Positions 27,834 to 38,850 are shown, numbered from the stretch's first letter. The stretch: DNA of 64,000 nt from Pyrococcus furiosus DSM 3638 (GCF_000007305.1 NC_003413.1:1724141-1788140); one strand, 5' to 3'. A program made the numbers and translations. Notes: generated by a model not told the origin, from the letters alone.

Positions 27834-29165
27834 CCTTCTTCTTTTTGATATTCTAACCTCACTAGTCCCAGAAGAAATTAGTTCATACAATATTGCCTTT
27901 TCCTTTCCTGGAGCCGGTCTTAATATCCTCCCAAGCCTCTGGATAAATTCTCTAGAAGATCCAGTACCACTGATTATAACTCCCACACTGGCATCAGGAA
28001 CATCTATTCCTTCATCGAGAACTTGACTACTCACTATTGCTTTATATGCTCCTTTTCTAAACTTTCTTAGAATCTCACTTCTCTCCGCTTTATAGGTTTT
28101 GTGAGTTATCGCAGGAATCAAGAACTTTCTAGATATTAAGTAGACTAAATCATTGTGCCTAGTAAAGATTATTATCTTCTCTCCCCTATGCCGCTCAAGA
28201 ATTTCTCTGAGCTTCTCTAGCTTTTTAGTTGAATTAAAAGCAATTTTTCTTGCCTGTTCTAAGGCTCTTAGGGCTTTAAATGCCTCATTATCATTTGCAG
28301 TACTCAAAACTATCCGCTGGAAATCTTTTAGGCTGGTAAACTGAATTCCCCTCTTTTCAACATATCTCTTAAACCTCTCATAATATTTCCTATACTCCTC
28401 CCTTTCTTCCCTTGTTAAGGGAACATGGATCCTCACAACCTCATAGTTTGCAAGGTATTTTCCAACAAGTTCAGAGGGCCTTTTCTCATAGATTATTCCA
28501 CCTATCAACTCGGGAAACAACTCATGAAGATTGTCAGCTCTTTCGGGAAAGGCAGTCAATCCAAGCCTATAGGGGGCGATGCTCATCTGGGCTATGTTTC
28601 TATAAGCTTCAGATGGTAGATGATGGCACTCATCAAATACAAGGAAGAGAAATTTATCCCCAAGGAGCTCAGCATTTATGTAAGCAGAATCATAAGTAGT
28701 TACAGTTATTGGCTTTAGTTCTTTTTTTCTCCCCGAAAACTCTCCAATTTCTCCAAATATGGACAATCTTTCCTTCCACTGCTCAAGAAGGGCCAAAGTT
28801 GGTACAACTACCAAAGTAGAAACCGACAACCTCCTAATGATCTCCAGAGCTACTATCGTCTTCCCAGCCCCAGTAGGCAGTACTATTATTCCTCGCCCCA
28901 CTCTCATGAACTTCTTTACAGCCTCTCTTTGATAATCCCTAAGCTCAAAGTCAAACTCAACATCGTAAATTGGAGATGGAATAATGTTATCTATGACATG
29001 ATCCTCAAAATCAACACCTTCCGACTTTAGAAACTCTACAATATCCTTATACTTGTAGGCCAAAGCTCTATATGCTTTCACTCTTTCATCCCACTTGGCC
29101 ATGGGAATGTGAACCCTTCCCTTAATGAGAACTGTCCCCTTGTCATAATATAATTCAACCTTCAC
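27822..29165 (-). CDS. xpb: XPB/Rad25 DNA helicase
   Basis: A 447-residue superfamily 2 helicase. The N-terminal damage-recognition-like domain (1-70) precedes helicase domain 1 with Walker A LPTGAGKT near residue 100 and DExH box FDECHH, the RED-like [14 protein letters not shown], and domain 2 with [24 protein letters not shown] and QRLGRILRP. It pairs with the Bax1 nuclease, which is encoded divergently 51 bases away, for nucleotide-excision repair-type unwinding and incision. Confidence 0.94.
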   Translation of the reverse strand: MKVELYYDKGTVLIKGRVHIPMAKWDERVKAYRALAYKYKDIVEFLKSEGVDFEDHVIDNIIPSPIYDVEFDFELRDYQREAVKKFMRVGRGIIVLPTGAGKTIVALEIIRRLSVSTLVVVPTLALLEQWKERLSIFGEIGEFSGRKKELKPITVTTYDSAYINAELLGDKFLFLVFDECHHLPSEAYRNIAQMSIAPYRLGLTAFPERADNLHELFPELIGGIIYEKRPSELVGKYLANYEVVRIHVPLTREEREEYRKYYERFKRYVEKRGIQFTSLKDFQRIVLSTANDNEAFKALRALEQARKIAFNSTKKLEKLREILERHRGEKIIIFTRHNDLVYLISRKFLIPAITHKTYKAERSEILRKFRKGAYKAIVSSQVLDEGIDVPDASVGVIISGTGSSREFIQRLGRILRPAPGKEKAILYELISSGTSEVRISKRRRSSI

Positions 29166-29215
29166 ATTCCCAGGGTTGAGAAATTCCTTTTAAATCCCTT
29201 TACCCTATAAGCGAT

Positions 29216-30343
29216 GTGTTGCCTAAGGAACTTTTAGATGCAACAAGAAGAAGAGGGAAGATTTATTTAAAATTTGCAAGTGAAGAACACTTTAGGCTAG
29301 CTAGAGCAGTAATTCTTGCGTTTAAATCAAGTGTTGGACAAAAATACGAAGATCTTCAAGAGAAGTTAAGGCATATGGAGAGGGCTGAGAACTATAGAAA
29401 GGTTAGAGGATTTGCAAAGATTCTTGAGAGAGAGTCGGAGTTTACAACATCTTCATCCTTAGATCCATTGGAGGTCAGAAGGTTCCTCTTTAGCAGGGGG
29501 TATGTAACGAGTGAAATTGAAAGGGCTAAGATAATTGCAGAGGCCGCAACTTACTTCAACACAACTCCAGAAGAAATTGAAAGAGCTATGTTTGCAGATA
29601 GAGAAGAGGAAAAAATCCTAACAAGAGTTCCAGGGATAAGTGAAGAAGAGTTAATAAGAAGATACAATCTCTCCCTTCTCCAAACTCTCATGTTTAACTC
29701 TGCAAGAATGAGTTTTCGGGTCTCAGAAAATCACAAGAGGATTTTTAGGCTAATAAAGCTCTTGGGTTTGATGTATGAGATAAGTGGGGAAAATATAGAA
29801 ATCACAGGGCCTGCATCAATTTTAAAGATGACGAGGAAATATGGAACTTCTATGGCAAAACTAATTCCAGAGATAGTGAAGGCCAAAGAGTGGGCGATAA
29901 AGGCCGAGATAATAGAGGACAAGAGAGTTTACTTCTTTGAACTCTCAAGTGAAGATGATATCTTACTACCCAAACTCGAAGTAAGTGTGGAGTATGATTC
30001 CTCCCTTGAAAGGGAGTTTGTAACTAAAATAAAGAGAATCCTGGGAGTGGAGGTCATAAGAGAGCCAGGGATAATTAAGGCTGGCCAATATGCCTACATA
30101 CCTGATTTCCTCATCAGAAAGAACGGAAAGGAAGTTTACGTTGAAATTGCAGGTTTCTGGACTAGAAGTTATATTAAATCAAAGCTAGAAAAACTTTCCA
30201 ATGTTGACGTGAAAATGCTAATAATAGTCAATGACGAGCTTTTGGCAGATAAACTTGGTAAAATTCACGACGTTATAGTTATGAGAAAGGGAAAGATCCC
30301 TTATAAAGAAGTCATCTTAAAGCTAAAAGAGATGCTGAATTAG
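29216..30343 (+). CDS. bax1: Bax1 nuclease (DUF790), XPB partner
   Basis: A 375-residue protein of the DUF790 family that binds archaeal XPB and cuts near bubble junctions. The nuclease core is in the last third: YIPDFLIRKNGKEVYVEIAGFWT gives the PD-(D/E)xK motif. The start is GTG 29216 (TTG 29219 possible); an out-of-frame ATG overlaps it. A TATA-like TTTTAAATCC at about 29188-29197 lies about 25 bases upstream, so the message is probably leaderless. The end is pressed against an antisense C/D guide RNA. Confidence 0.88.
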   Translation: MLPKELLDATRRRGKIYLKFASEEHFRLARAVILAFKSSVGQKYEDLQEKLRHMERAENYRKVRGFAKILERESEFTTSSSLDPLEVRRFLFSRGYVTSEIERAKIIAEAATYFNTTPEEIERAMFADREEEKILTRVPGISEEELIRRYNLSLLQTLMFNSARMSFRVSENHKRIFRLIKLLGLMYEISGENIEITGPASILKMTRKYGTSMAKLIPEIVKAKEWAIKAEIIEDKRVYFFELSSEDDILLPKLEVSVEYDSSLEREFVTKIKRILGVEVIREPGIIKAGQYAYIPDFLIRKNGKEVYVEIAGFWTRSYIKSKLEKLSNVDVKMLIIVNDELLADKLGKIHDVIVMRKGKIPYKEVILKLKEMLN

Positions 30344-30397
30344 TCAGCTCTGATGGATTTCATCACATCTCAGCTCCCCGATTCCTCATCATACATT
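30341..30397 (-). ncRNA. C/D box guide RNA, antisense after bax1
   Basis: Minus strand: C box ATGATGA (30392-30386), guide GGAATCGGGGAG, D' CTGA (30373-30370), C' GTGATGA (30366-30360), guide AATCCATCAGAG, D CTGA (30347-30344). Both guides are 12 bases. The RNA touches the stop codon of bax1. Predicted targets are complementary to the guides (CUCCCCGAUUCC and CUCUGAUGGAUU), but the rRNA or tRNA site was not identified. Confidence 0.85.
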
Positions 30398-30440
30398 AAC
30401 TTTATTTTTTTGAAGGTCTATTTATATTTGGGGGATAGCA

Positions 30441-31610
30441 ATGAAAAGATTTTACATTGCTAATGAAGATGAGATAAAGGCGGGAAAAACTACTGATGTC
30501 TATTTCTTGAGAACAAAAAAGATCCTCGAGGTTAAGAACATAAGAAAAAAGGTTCTTGCTGACGTAACAACAACCTCCCTCCCAAACAATTGGAGATGGG
30601 GAGTTTTAGTCGGGGTTGAAGAAGTAGCAAAACTATTGGAAGGAATTCCAGTTAACGTTTATGCCATGCCAGAAGGAACTATCTTCCATCCATATGAGCC
30701 AGTGTTACAAATAGAAGGGGATTATGCAGACTTCGGTATCTATGAAACGGCCCTCCTGGGAATGCTAAGTCAAGCTAGCGGAATAGCAACAGCAGCCTTA
30801 AGAATTAAGATAGCTGCTAAGTTTAAGCCAGTGTATTCCTTCGGAATTAGGCATATGCACCCAGCAATTGCTCCGATGATTGATAGAGCCGCGTTTATTG
30901 GAGGATGTGACGGAGTTTCTGGAGTTTTGGGAGCAGAAATGATGGGAGAAAAAGCTGTGGGAACTATGCCCCACGCATTGATTATAACTGTTGGCGATCA
31001 AGTTAAAGCCTGGAAATACTTCGATGAGGTCATTGAAGAGGAAGTTCCTAGGATAGCCCTAGTAGATACATTTTACGATGAGAAGGTCGAGGCTGTTATG
31101 GCAGCTGAAGCCCTCGGCAAGAAACTATTTGCCGTGAGACTAGACACTCCAAGCTCAAGAAGAGGGAACTTCAGGAAGATAATTGAAGAAGTTAGATGGG
31201 AGTTAAAGGTTAGAGGATATGACTGGGTGAAGATATTTGTCTCAGGAGGACTTGATGAAGAGAAAATAAAGGAAATAGTTGACGTTGTAGATGCTTTTGG
31301 AGTTGGAGGAGCTATAGCAAGTGCAAAGCCAGTAGACTTTGCCCTAGACATTGTGGAAGTTGAAGGAAAGCCAATTGCAAAGAGGGGAAAGCTTAGCGGT
31401 AGGAAGCAAGTGTATAGATGTGAAAACGGACACTACCATGTAGTTCCTGCCAACAAAAAGCTTGAGAGATGTCCAGTTTGTAATGCAAAAGTTGAACCAT
31501 TGTTAAAGCCAATTATCGAGAATGGAGAAATTGTAGTTGAGTTTCCAAAGGCTAGAGAGATTAGAGAATACGTACTTGAGCAAGCTAAGAAATTTAACCT
31601 CGAGATTTGA
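30441..31610 (+). CDS. Nicotinate phosphoribosyltransferase
   Basis: A 389-residue enzyme of NAD salvage that joins nicotinate to PRPP. The type II phosphoribosyltransferase pattern is visible, with FGIRHMHPAIAPMIDRAAFIGGCDG in the middle and VSGGLDEEKIKEIV and FGVGGAIASAKP later. The C-terminal tail has a zinc ribbon (CENGHYH...CPVCNAK). GGGGGAT precedes ATG 30441. Adjacent to the C/D RNA on the left; no operon partner. Confidence 0.92.
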   Translation: MKRFYIANEDEIKAGKTTDVYFLRTKKILEVKNIRKKVLADVTTTSLPNNWRWGVLVGVEEVAKLLEGIPVNVYAMPEGTIFHPYEPVLQIEGDYADFGIYETALLGMLSQASGIATAALRIKIAAKFKPVYSFGIRHMHPAIAPMIDRAAFIGGCDGVSGVLGAEMMGEKAVGTMPHALIITVGDQVKAWKYFDEVIEEEVPRIALVDTFYDEKVEAVMAAEALGKKLFAVRLDTPSSRRGNFRKIIEEVRWELKVRGYDWVKIFVSGGLDEEKIKEIVDVVDAFGVGGAIASAKPVDFALDIVEVEGKPIAKRGKLSGRKQVYRCENGHYHVVPANKKLERCPVCNAKVEPLLKPIIENGEIVVEFPKAREIREYVLEQAKKFNLEI

Positions 31611-31764
31611 CTTCTATATTTTCCACATTATTCCTCGTGTAATACTTTGTTGGCAATTGAAAATGAACTACTCCATGGATACTATACTCCCTTCTTTGGT
31701 ATTATATAGATAACTTATCCAAAAAATTTAAATATTTTAAAATTGAGTTAGTAGTTAAATATTT

Positions 31765-33096
31765 GTGGTGGTGGTGTTGGGTTTGAGGTGGGTTATTGTT
31801 TTGTTACTTGGTTTTGTGGTTTTGGGTTCTTTTGGGAGTGCGGGTAATGATAAGGCCTGTCAGCCAGTAAAATATTGGGTTTTTGAGAATGGCCAGTGGG
31901 TTGAGAAGAGTGAGCCTAGAATCTGGTGGTATTGTCAAGAACCCGAGAAAATTAAGAATTTTGAAGGATTCGCATTTAAAGAAAAACCCTACGGATTACT
32001 CAAGAAACCAGAATCAATAATATTACATCAGGCTGCAAGAGAGTTAAGCCAACTAGTGGGGATTGACGAGCTTAATGGAGAATCCTCTAGAAACCTCTCA
32101 TCTTACGGAGGAATGTTCATTGACGAGAATAAAGGGTTAATCTTTGTCTACGTGAGAGATGAAAAAGATAAAGAGAAAATAAGGAAAGCATTAGAAAAAT
32201 ACAAAGGAAAAGTAAACGTGGCGTTTTTAAAAGGCAAATACAGCTTCGAACAACTAAAAGAAGAAGGAGAAAAAGCGAAAGAACTATTTAGGAGTAGGGA
32301 ATTAGGCATTACGTGGTTGAGTTATCAAAATTCTAAAAATCGGCTGATTATAGGACTAGAGAGTGTTTCCCCTAGGAATCTGGAGTTACTTAGTGGACAC
32401 CTTGATAAGTTAAGAATACCCAAGGAAGCAGTTATTGTAGAAGAAATCGATCTAAAGCCTTTGAATATAGAAAATTATGGTAAACTCTCATTAATACAAC
32501 CTCTTTCTAGGAATGATGTGATACGGCCTCTAATGGGAGGGATACAGTTTCAAGTCCCAGGTCATAATTATTGTACTTTAGGTTTTCCTGCAGAAAAAAA
32601 TGGAATAGTCGGAATGGTCACCGCAGGCCACTGTACTGATGAAGGTGCTCCCGCGTATCAACCAGACACTTCCGACCCAAGTTACTATATAGGAAATGTT
32701 GAGATAAAACTTTGGTCTCCAGCCCAAGGAGACATGGCATGGATAAAAACAACAGTAGGAGTCACTCCTAAAGTTTATCCTTACTTTATTATTAAAGGAT
32801 ACAAGCCATATAGATATCAATATGTTGGCTCCACTGTTTTGAAGAGTGGAAGGACTACAGGACTGACTGGTGGCATTATACTCGATATCTCGACCAGTTT
32901 AGAAATCCGTACAACTATGGAGGTGGCTCCTGGAGATAGTGGATCTCCAGTATTTTATTGGTGCCAAGGACAGGCCTATAAATATGTACAAATCTATGGA
33001 CTACTCTATAGGTGGGATCCTGATGAAGAAACGTCCACGTATCTATCCATTGATGACGTGCTTAATAACCTTGGAGTAGAGTTAATAACCGGGTGA
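31765..33096 (+). CDS. Exported chymotrypsin-fold serine protease with prodomain
   Basis: A 443-residue protein: signal peptide (first ~25), a prodomain (about 30-250) and an S1-type catalytic domain. The triad is visible: His in GMVTAGHCTDEG, Asp in GDMAWIKT, Ser in APGDSGSPVF. The order and prodomain resemble streptogrisin or alpha-lytic protease precursors. The start is uncertain among a run of GTG codons (31765-31776) and TTG 31777 or 31783; GTG-rich DNA there is strikingly G/T-rich. Signal peptide and prodomain suggest secretion and self-activation. It opens an accessory cluster of exported proteins with short gaps. Function as a defence or scavenging protease is inference. Confidence 0.85.
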   Translation: MVVVLGLRWVIVLLLGFVVLGSFGSAGNDKACQPVKYWVFENGQWVEKSEPRIWWYCQEPEKIKNFEGFAFKEKPYGLLKKPESIILHQAARELSQLVGIDELNGESSRNLSSYGGMFIDENKGLIFVYVRDEKDKEKIRKALEKYKGKVNVAFLKGKYSFEQLKEEGEKAKELFRSRELGITWLSYQNSKNRLIIGLESVSPRNLELLSGHLDKLRIPKEAVIVEEIDLKPLNIENYGKLSLIQPLSRNDVIRPLMGGIQFQVPGHNYCTLGFPAEKNGIVGMVTAGHCTDEGAPAYQPDTSDPSYYIGNVEIKLWSPAQGDMAWIKTTVGVTPKVYPYFIIKGYKPYRYQYVGSTVLKSGRTTGLTGGIILDISTSLEIRTTMEVAPGDSGSPVFYWCQGQAYKYVQIYGLLYRWDPDEETSTYLSIDDVLNNLGVELITG

Positions 33097-33107
33097 GGTG
33101 AAGAAGT

Positions 33108-34487
33108 ATGAAAAGAATTTTTAAAGTCACTTTCATGTTTTTTATTCTCCTATCTCCTGAACTAACTATAGCATATACCACAGTAAACCCCCTATGGAGC
33201 CTAAACACTCAAGTAAAAAGCATTGATGTTTCTAAAGACTATGTCCTAATAATCTCAGACGCCTTATATTTATTCGATAAGGTCGGAAATGAAATCCTAG
33301 AAATGCCAACTCCTCTGTGGGCTGGGCTTGTAGATGAAAATCTAGTAATACTCGAAAATGCAAATAAAACTATTCACGTTACTTGGATAGACCTCGCGAA
33401 TAAATCCTCAACATCATACGCTATAAAGATTAAGAACTTTCCTCCATGGATTATCGCAAAAGGAGAAAAATACGTAGTGGTTCTTGATTTTGAACCTGGG
33501 GGGAATTCCACCTTTTATGTCCTCGACAAGTATGGGATAGCATGGAAATTGAGATATGCCATGGCTGTAAAAGAAATTAAGGTGAAAAATGAGTCAATTT
33601 ATGTTCGGAGTTTCAGCAATATTTACAAATTTAAAGAAAAGCGAGAATGGGTGATCGATTTCCCAATATGCATTTTCCCACGAAGTTTTGATGTATACAA
33701 TAATTTTACTGCAGTCTTCCTAAATAATGGAACATTACTCATGACAAAGAACGCAAAGAAAGTTTGGAGCAAGAACATTGAATTTAATTGGGCTAGGATA
33801 TATGAATGCGCTTATGCAACATATCTCTCACCCCTATATGCCAACTTAGGATTTTTAGGAGATAAGTTGCTAGTTGCTATAGACAACAAGATTATGCTGT
33901 ACGATATCAATGGAACTATATTATGGAGTTTTAAACTAGATGGAAATATTACAAAACTAGTAACCTCTAATTTCCTGGCCATTGCAATAACTTCCAATAG
34001 GATATATTTTATCTCAAAAGATGGAGTTCTAGGAAGCTATTTAATTAATGTTAAGCATGCTAGGGTTTCCAACCTAAACGCAGTGATAGTTGACTCTAAA
34101 ACAATATATTTCTTCACCTTTGAACCATTTGTGACTATTACAGACGTTGACAAAAATATAGGGAGGAAAATATTTGCCAATAAACCAATAGATCTCCAGA
34201 TTGTGCTTGGAAAAGCCGCAGCAAAATTTGTTAACGCAACATTCACTAGGGATACAATGAAGTTTAATGGAAATATTTACAGAAGCATTTGGCGAAAAAA
34301 GGATTATTGTATAATTCAACCCGAAGATAGGAGGATATTCATACTAGGAACACATAGGTTTGGAACCGAGGCTTGTCTACTTTATTATAAAGTGAGGAAG
34401 ACAAAAGAGATTACACTACTTAAATGGGAAGATTCAAATGGAAACAGTAAAGTGGAATTAAATGAGATCGAAGTTATTATTCAGTAA
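33108..34487 (+). CDS. Exported beta-propeller-like protein
   Basis: A 459-residue protein with a signal peptide (1-22, ending around IAY) and a long beta-rich body with recurring WSL, LYLFDKVGNEIL, VYVFxKDG-type strands, looking like PQQ or WD-type propeller blades. Several N-x-S/T sequons are seen. Gene starts 12 bases after the protease stop with GGTGAAGA upstream, so probably cotranscribed. No enzymatic motif found. Function unknown; may bind or guide the protease. Confidence 0.7.
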   Translation: MKRIFKVTFMFFILLSPELTIAYTTVNPLWSLNTQVKSIDVSKDYVLIISDALYLFDKVGNEILEMPTPLWAGLVDENLVILENANKTIHVTWIDLANKSSTSYAIKIKNFPPWIIAKGEKYVVVLDFEPGGNSTFYVLDKYGIAWKLRYAMAVKEIKVKNESIYVRSFSNIYKFKEKREWVIDFPICIFPRSFDVYNNFTAVFLNNGTLLMTKNAKKVWSKNIEFNWARIYECAYATYLSPLYANLGFLGDKLLVAIDNKIMLYDINGTILWSFKLDGNITKLVTSNFLAIAITSNRIYFISKDGVLGSYLINVKHARVSNLNAVIVDSKTIYFFTFEPFVTITDVDKNIGRKIFANKPIDLQIVLGKAAAKFVNATFTRDTMKFNGNIYRSIWRKKDYCIIQPEDRRIFILGTHRFGTEACLLYYKVRKTKEITLLKWEDSNGNSKVELNEIEVIIQ

Positions 34488-34498
34488 TACTTATTCAT

Positions 34499-34516
34499 AA
34501 CCTCAACAGGTTTTTT
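34499..34516 (+). terminator. Hairpin and T run after the propeller gene
   Basis: AACCT-CAAC-AGGTT hairpin followed by TTTTTT, 12 bases after the stop at 34487. Probably ends the protease-propeller transcript. Confidence 0.45.
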
Positions 34517-34665
34517 AAAAACAGAATCAAGATTTTGACTATATGTCAAATTTTATCTCCCATTTAATTTATGTCTTGTAATATTGGCAAATATAAATTA
34601 AAAAAAGTATAAATAAAACAATGTGAAAAATAACTAATACAACAATTTAGCAGGAGGTATAAAAT

Positions 34666-35190
34666 ATGAAGAAGTTATCTGCATTATTTGTTGTATTGTT
34701 AGTTATTGGGACAGTAGCACAAATAGTAGCTGCTCAAACAGCAGATAGTAGAGAAGTTGCTCCACAAGATGCAGGTGGGTATTGGGAGTTGTGGAAAGTA
34801 GAAAATGTGAAATATGTTGGAGTAACTTACGGATTCTGGAAAACTGTAAAAGAAGCCTATGGATATGCTGGCCAGGAATATTCCTTCAGCAGTTGGATAG
34901 CATGGTCACATAAAATTAGTGGCAGTGTGATGGTAGCATATAGTGTGCTTTCTGCATCCCTAGGTTTTGATGTGACTGCTACTGGAGTTGTTAAAGTATC
35001 TATTAGTGGGAAATTTGAGCATGATGCACAAGTTGTAGCTTTCCAAATAAGACCGAAATATGAAGAATATGAGGTTACCCAGAGAAAATATATTCATATT
35101 GATGGACAAAATTATCCAACTGGAGAAATAAAAAAAGCATTGGTTAAAAAGTTCCTATTTTATCAAGTACGAGTCAAACCTCTAAATTGA
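34666..35190 (+). CDS. Small exported beta-rich protein, unknown
   Basis: A 174-residue protein with a clear signal peptide (1-25, ending AQTA). The mature part is rich in aromatic and small residues (SGSVMVAYSVLSASLGFDVTATGVVKVSISGKF) and looks like a beta-sandwich; a bacterial-type pore-forming or bacteriocin-like fold is possible but not shown. GGAGG at 34653-34657 precedes ATG 34666. Preceded by a 178-base AT-rich gap with its own promoter. The next gene overlaps it by spacing of 11 bases, so the two are probably coupled. Confidence 0.7.
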   Translation: MKKLSALFVVLLVIGTVAQIVAAQTADSREVAPQDAGGYWELWKVENVKYVGVTYGFWKTVKEAYGYAGQEYSFSSWIAWSHKISGSVMVAYSVLSASLGFDVTATGVVKVSISGKFEHDAQVVAFQIRPKYEEYEVTQRKYIHIDGQNYPTGEIKKALVKKFLFYQVRVKPLN

Positions 35191-35201
35191 AGGTGAATAA
35201 T

Positions 35202-36053
35202 ATGAGAGCAAAGAAAATTAGTATTTTCATATTTCTTTTTCTTATTGGAGCGAGCTACATTTATTCACATGTTCCAAACGAGAGTGTATTTCTAGTCCCA
35301 GATGCTTACATTTATGGTGAACTCAATGACACAGTGCTAATTAGGGTCTACTGGATTGGAACAGATTTCAAAGAATATAACATTATAAAGAACTCTAATT
35401 TAAGCATTATAGGTTTAGATGGCTTTGCGACACTTAAAAAAGCTAAGATAAAAGAAACACTAAAGTACCATGATCCAATGATTAGGGAGTTAACATTCGG
35501 AATATATCTCACGTTAAACAAAACAGGTATTTATAAGAAGAATGTCACCCTGATAATAGAGAATAAAAAAGAAAGTTACCATAAAGAACTCAGTGCGAAA
35601 TGGATCTTTGAAATTTCTCCCAAGCAGAATCATTCTCTAAAGATAACTGATATGATTGAACTAGAAGTGGGCTTTTTTGGGAGAAATGTTTCTCCCGAGT
35701 GTATGTTTGCAGTGAAAAACATAGGTACACAACCGCTAACTGTATTAGGGGTTCAATACAACATATCTGATCTTCAAATTGAGGAGGTAACATACATCAA
35801 TGCAACTAATCTTGACGAAATCGAGAACAATACAAAAGAAATCAGATTACCACTAAAAGGACTAACACTTAACCCTAATGAAAGCAAAGTTATAATAGTC
35901 CACTTTAAAAAGGACGATTTCAGGTACCCAAGAAAGCCAGCCGCAATTAGATTTAAGATAGTCTACAAAGAAAAAGACAAAATTTATGCAATTCCACTTG
36001 TATATACCTACGAGATCGTGCCAATTCCAGCTCCAGAGCAACTTAAAGAATGA
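35202..36053 (+). CDS. Exported or membrane-anchored beta-rich protein
   Basis: A 283-residue protein with one N-terminal hydrophobic segment (signal or anchor, ~6-25) and a beta-rich body with many Asn/Ile/Lys residues and N-x-T/S sequons (NDT, NLS, NKT, NVT). ATG 35202 is preferred because AGGTGA lies 6 bases upstream; a TTG at 35187 would overlap the preceding stop. No domain recognised. Likely the last gene of the exported-protein cluster. Function unknown; Fn3/Ig-like folding is a guess. Confidence 0.68.
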   Translation: MRAKKISIFIFLFLIGASYIYSHVPNESVFLVPDAYIYGELNDTVLIRVYWIGTDFKEYNIIKNSNLSIIGLDGFATLKKAKIKETLKYHDPMIRELTFGIYLTLNKTGIYKKNVTLIIENKKESYHKELSAKWIFEISPKQNHSLKITDMIELEVGFFGRNVSPECMFAVKNIGTQPLTVLGVQYNISDLQIEEVTYINATNLDEIENNTKEIRLPLKGLTLNPNESKVIIVHFKKDDFRYPRKPAAIRFKIVYKEKDKIYAIPLVYTYEIVPIPAPEQLKE

Positions 36054-36131
36054 GTATATTTTACTTCTCTTCCCCTTCTTTATGCTTCCCATTTTATTCC
36101 TTGAGATATAAAAATATAAATGAAAAAGAAA

Positions 36132-36341
<210 letters not shown>

Positions 36342-36369
36342 TCACCAGAGTTTTACTATCATCCTGGAG

Positions 36370-36385
36370 ATATAAACCTTTCGTC
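36370..36385 (-). promoter_or_regulatory. BRE/TATA promoter of ferredoxin
   Basis: Minus strand reads CGAAAGGTTTATATC: BRE CGAAAGG followed by TATA TTTATATC, 35-50 bases before the start codon. Confidence 0.75.
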
Positions 36386-36410
36386 CTAAAAAGGTTATAA
36401 GAAAGAGGTG

Positions 36411-37841
<1,431 letters not shown>

Positions 37842-38711
37842 TCAAATCACCCCCTTAGCCTTAAGCTCTTCCATATATTTCTCCAGAGCTAATTTTTCCA
37901 ACTTGGCATAGAACCCCACTCTGTGAATCAGCTCATCCCAATCTACTTGATATGCGTCGAATTCTGGGCCGTCTACGCATGCGAATTTGACTTCACCACC
38001 AACTGTAACCCTACAAGCCCCACACATCCCAGTCCCATCAACCATGATGGGATGGAGGTCAACCTTCATTGGGACACCATACTCTTTTACAACTTCAAAT
38101 ACCTGCTTTTGGTCTCCAACTGGGCCGACCATAAATACTAAATCCCAGTCTTCACTTTCTAAAAGCTCTCTAACCTTTTCTTTGAGTCTTTGAGACACGT
38201 TTTTCATGTTAGCTAAGAAGTCCTGATTTGGATTCAATGGGACAGGTTCTACAATGTGCCTGGTTACTGCCTTCTCAAGTTCTTCCTTGAGAATTACCAT
38301 TGGCTCGAAAGTTACGTGAAGTGTTGTTACGTCATTTCCTATTTCCTGCCAGGCTTTTGCAATTGGATACACTTCCACTATTCCAGTATAAGCACCTATT
38401 GCAAGTATTTTTCCAAACTTTTCCATAGGAACTGGCGTCCCTAGTGGTCCCGCTACGTTTAACAGTGAATCCCCTTCCTTAAGCTCCACTGCCATCCTCA
38501 TTGTTGTCTTTCCTCTTGTAAATACTATTAGAACTATCCACCCCTCTTCTCTATCCCACATTACAGGAGTCAAAGGAATTCTTTCTCCGTTCGGAAAGGC
38601 TCTAACTATGACGAACTGTCCTGGCTGAACTTTTTTAGCTACGTGAGGTGCGTAAACTTTATACCAGGTATTTCTCATTGCGATTTCCTTTTTCTCGAGG
38701 ATTTTATACAT
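37842..38711 (-). CDS. NfnA/SudB-type FAD, [2Fe-2S] oxidoreductase small subunit
   Basis: A 289-residue subunit with a ferredoxin-NADP reductase fold (FAD/NAD binding, residues about 1-220) and a C-terminal [2Fe-2S] motif DGTGMCGACRVTVGGEVKFACVDGP. One cluster ligand may be Asp, as reported for Pyrococcus sulfide dehydrogenase. The start is ATG 38711, with GGAGGTG upstream; GTG 38720 is an alternative. The stop abuts the large-subunit ATG. A SurR-like site lies in the promoter. Confidence 0.93.
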   Translation of the reverse strand: MYKILEKKEIAMRNTWYKVYAPHVAKKVQPGQFVIVRAFPNGERIPLTPVMWDREEGWIVLIVFTRGKTTMRMAVELKEGDSLLNVAGPLGTPVPMEKFGKILAIGAYTGIVEVYPIAKAWQEIGNDVTTLHVTFEPMVILKEELEKAVTRHIVEPVPLNPNQDFLANMKNVSQRLKEKVRELLESEDWDLVFMVGPVGDQKQVFEVVKEYGVPMKVDLHPIMVDGTGMCGACRVTVGGEVKFACVDGPEFDAYQVDWDELIHRVGFYAKLEKLALEKYMEELKAKGVI

Positions 38712-38756
38712 GATGAACACCTCCGATCACGTGAACATTTTTGAACATACTCAAAT

Positions 38757-38765
38757 GTTGTGAAC
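38757..38765 (-). promoter_or_regulatory. SurR-type site at the NfnA promoter
   Basis: GTTGTGAAC is a perfect GTT-N3-AAC match to the SurR motif of Thermococcales sulfur response. It lies between the TATA (TTTATAAA, 38775-38782) and the start codon at 38711, so binding would interfere with transcription start. GTGAACATTTTTGAACAT nearby repeats half-sites. Confidence 0.6.
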
Positions 38766-38850
38766 ATTGAGTGTTTATAAAGATATTGTAAACCAAAGGT
38801 TATAGAGCATAAGAGAAAATTACTTAAAATCCCTTGAATATGAAGGTGCG

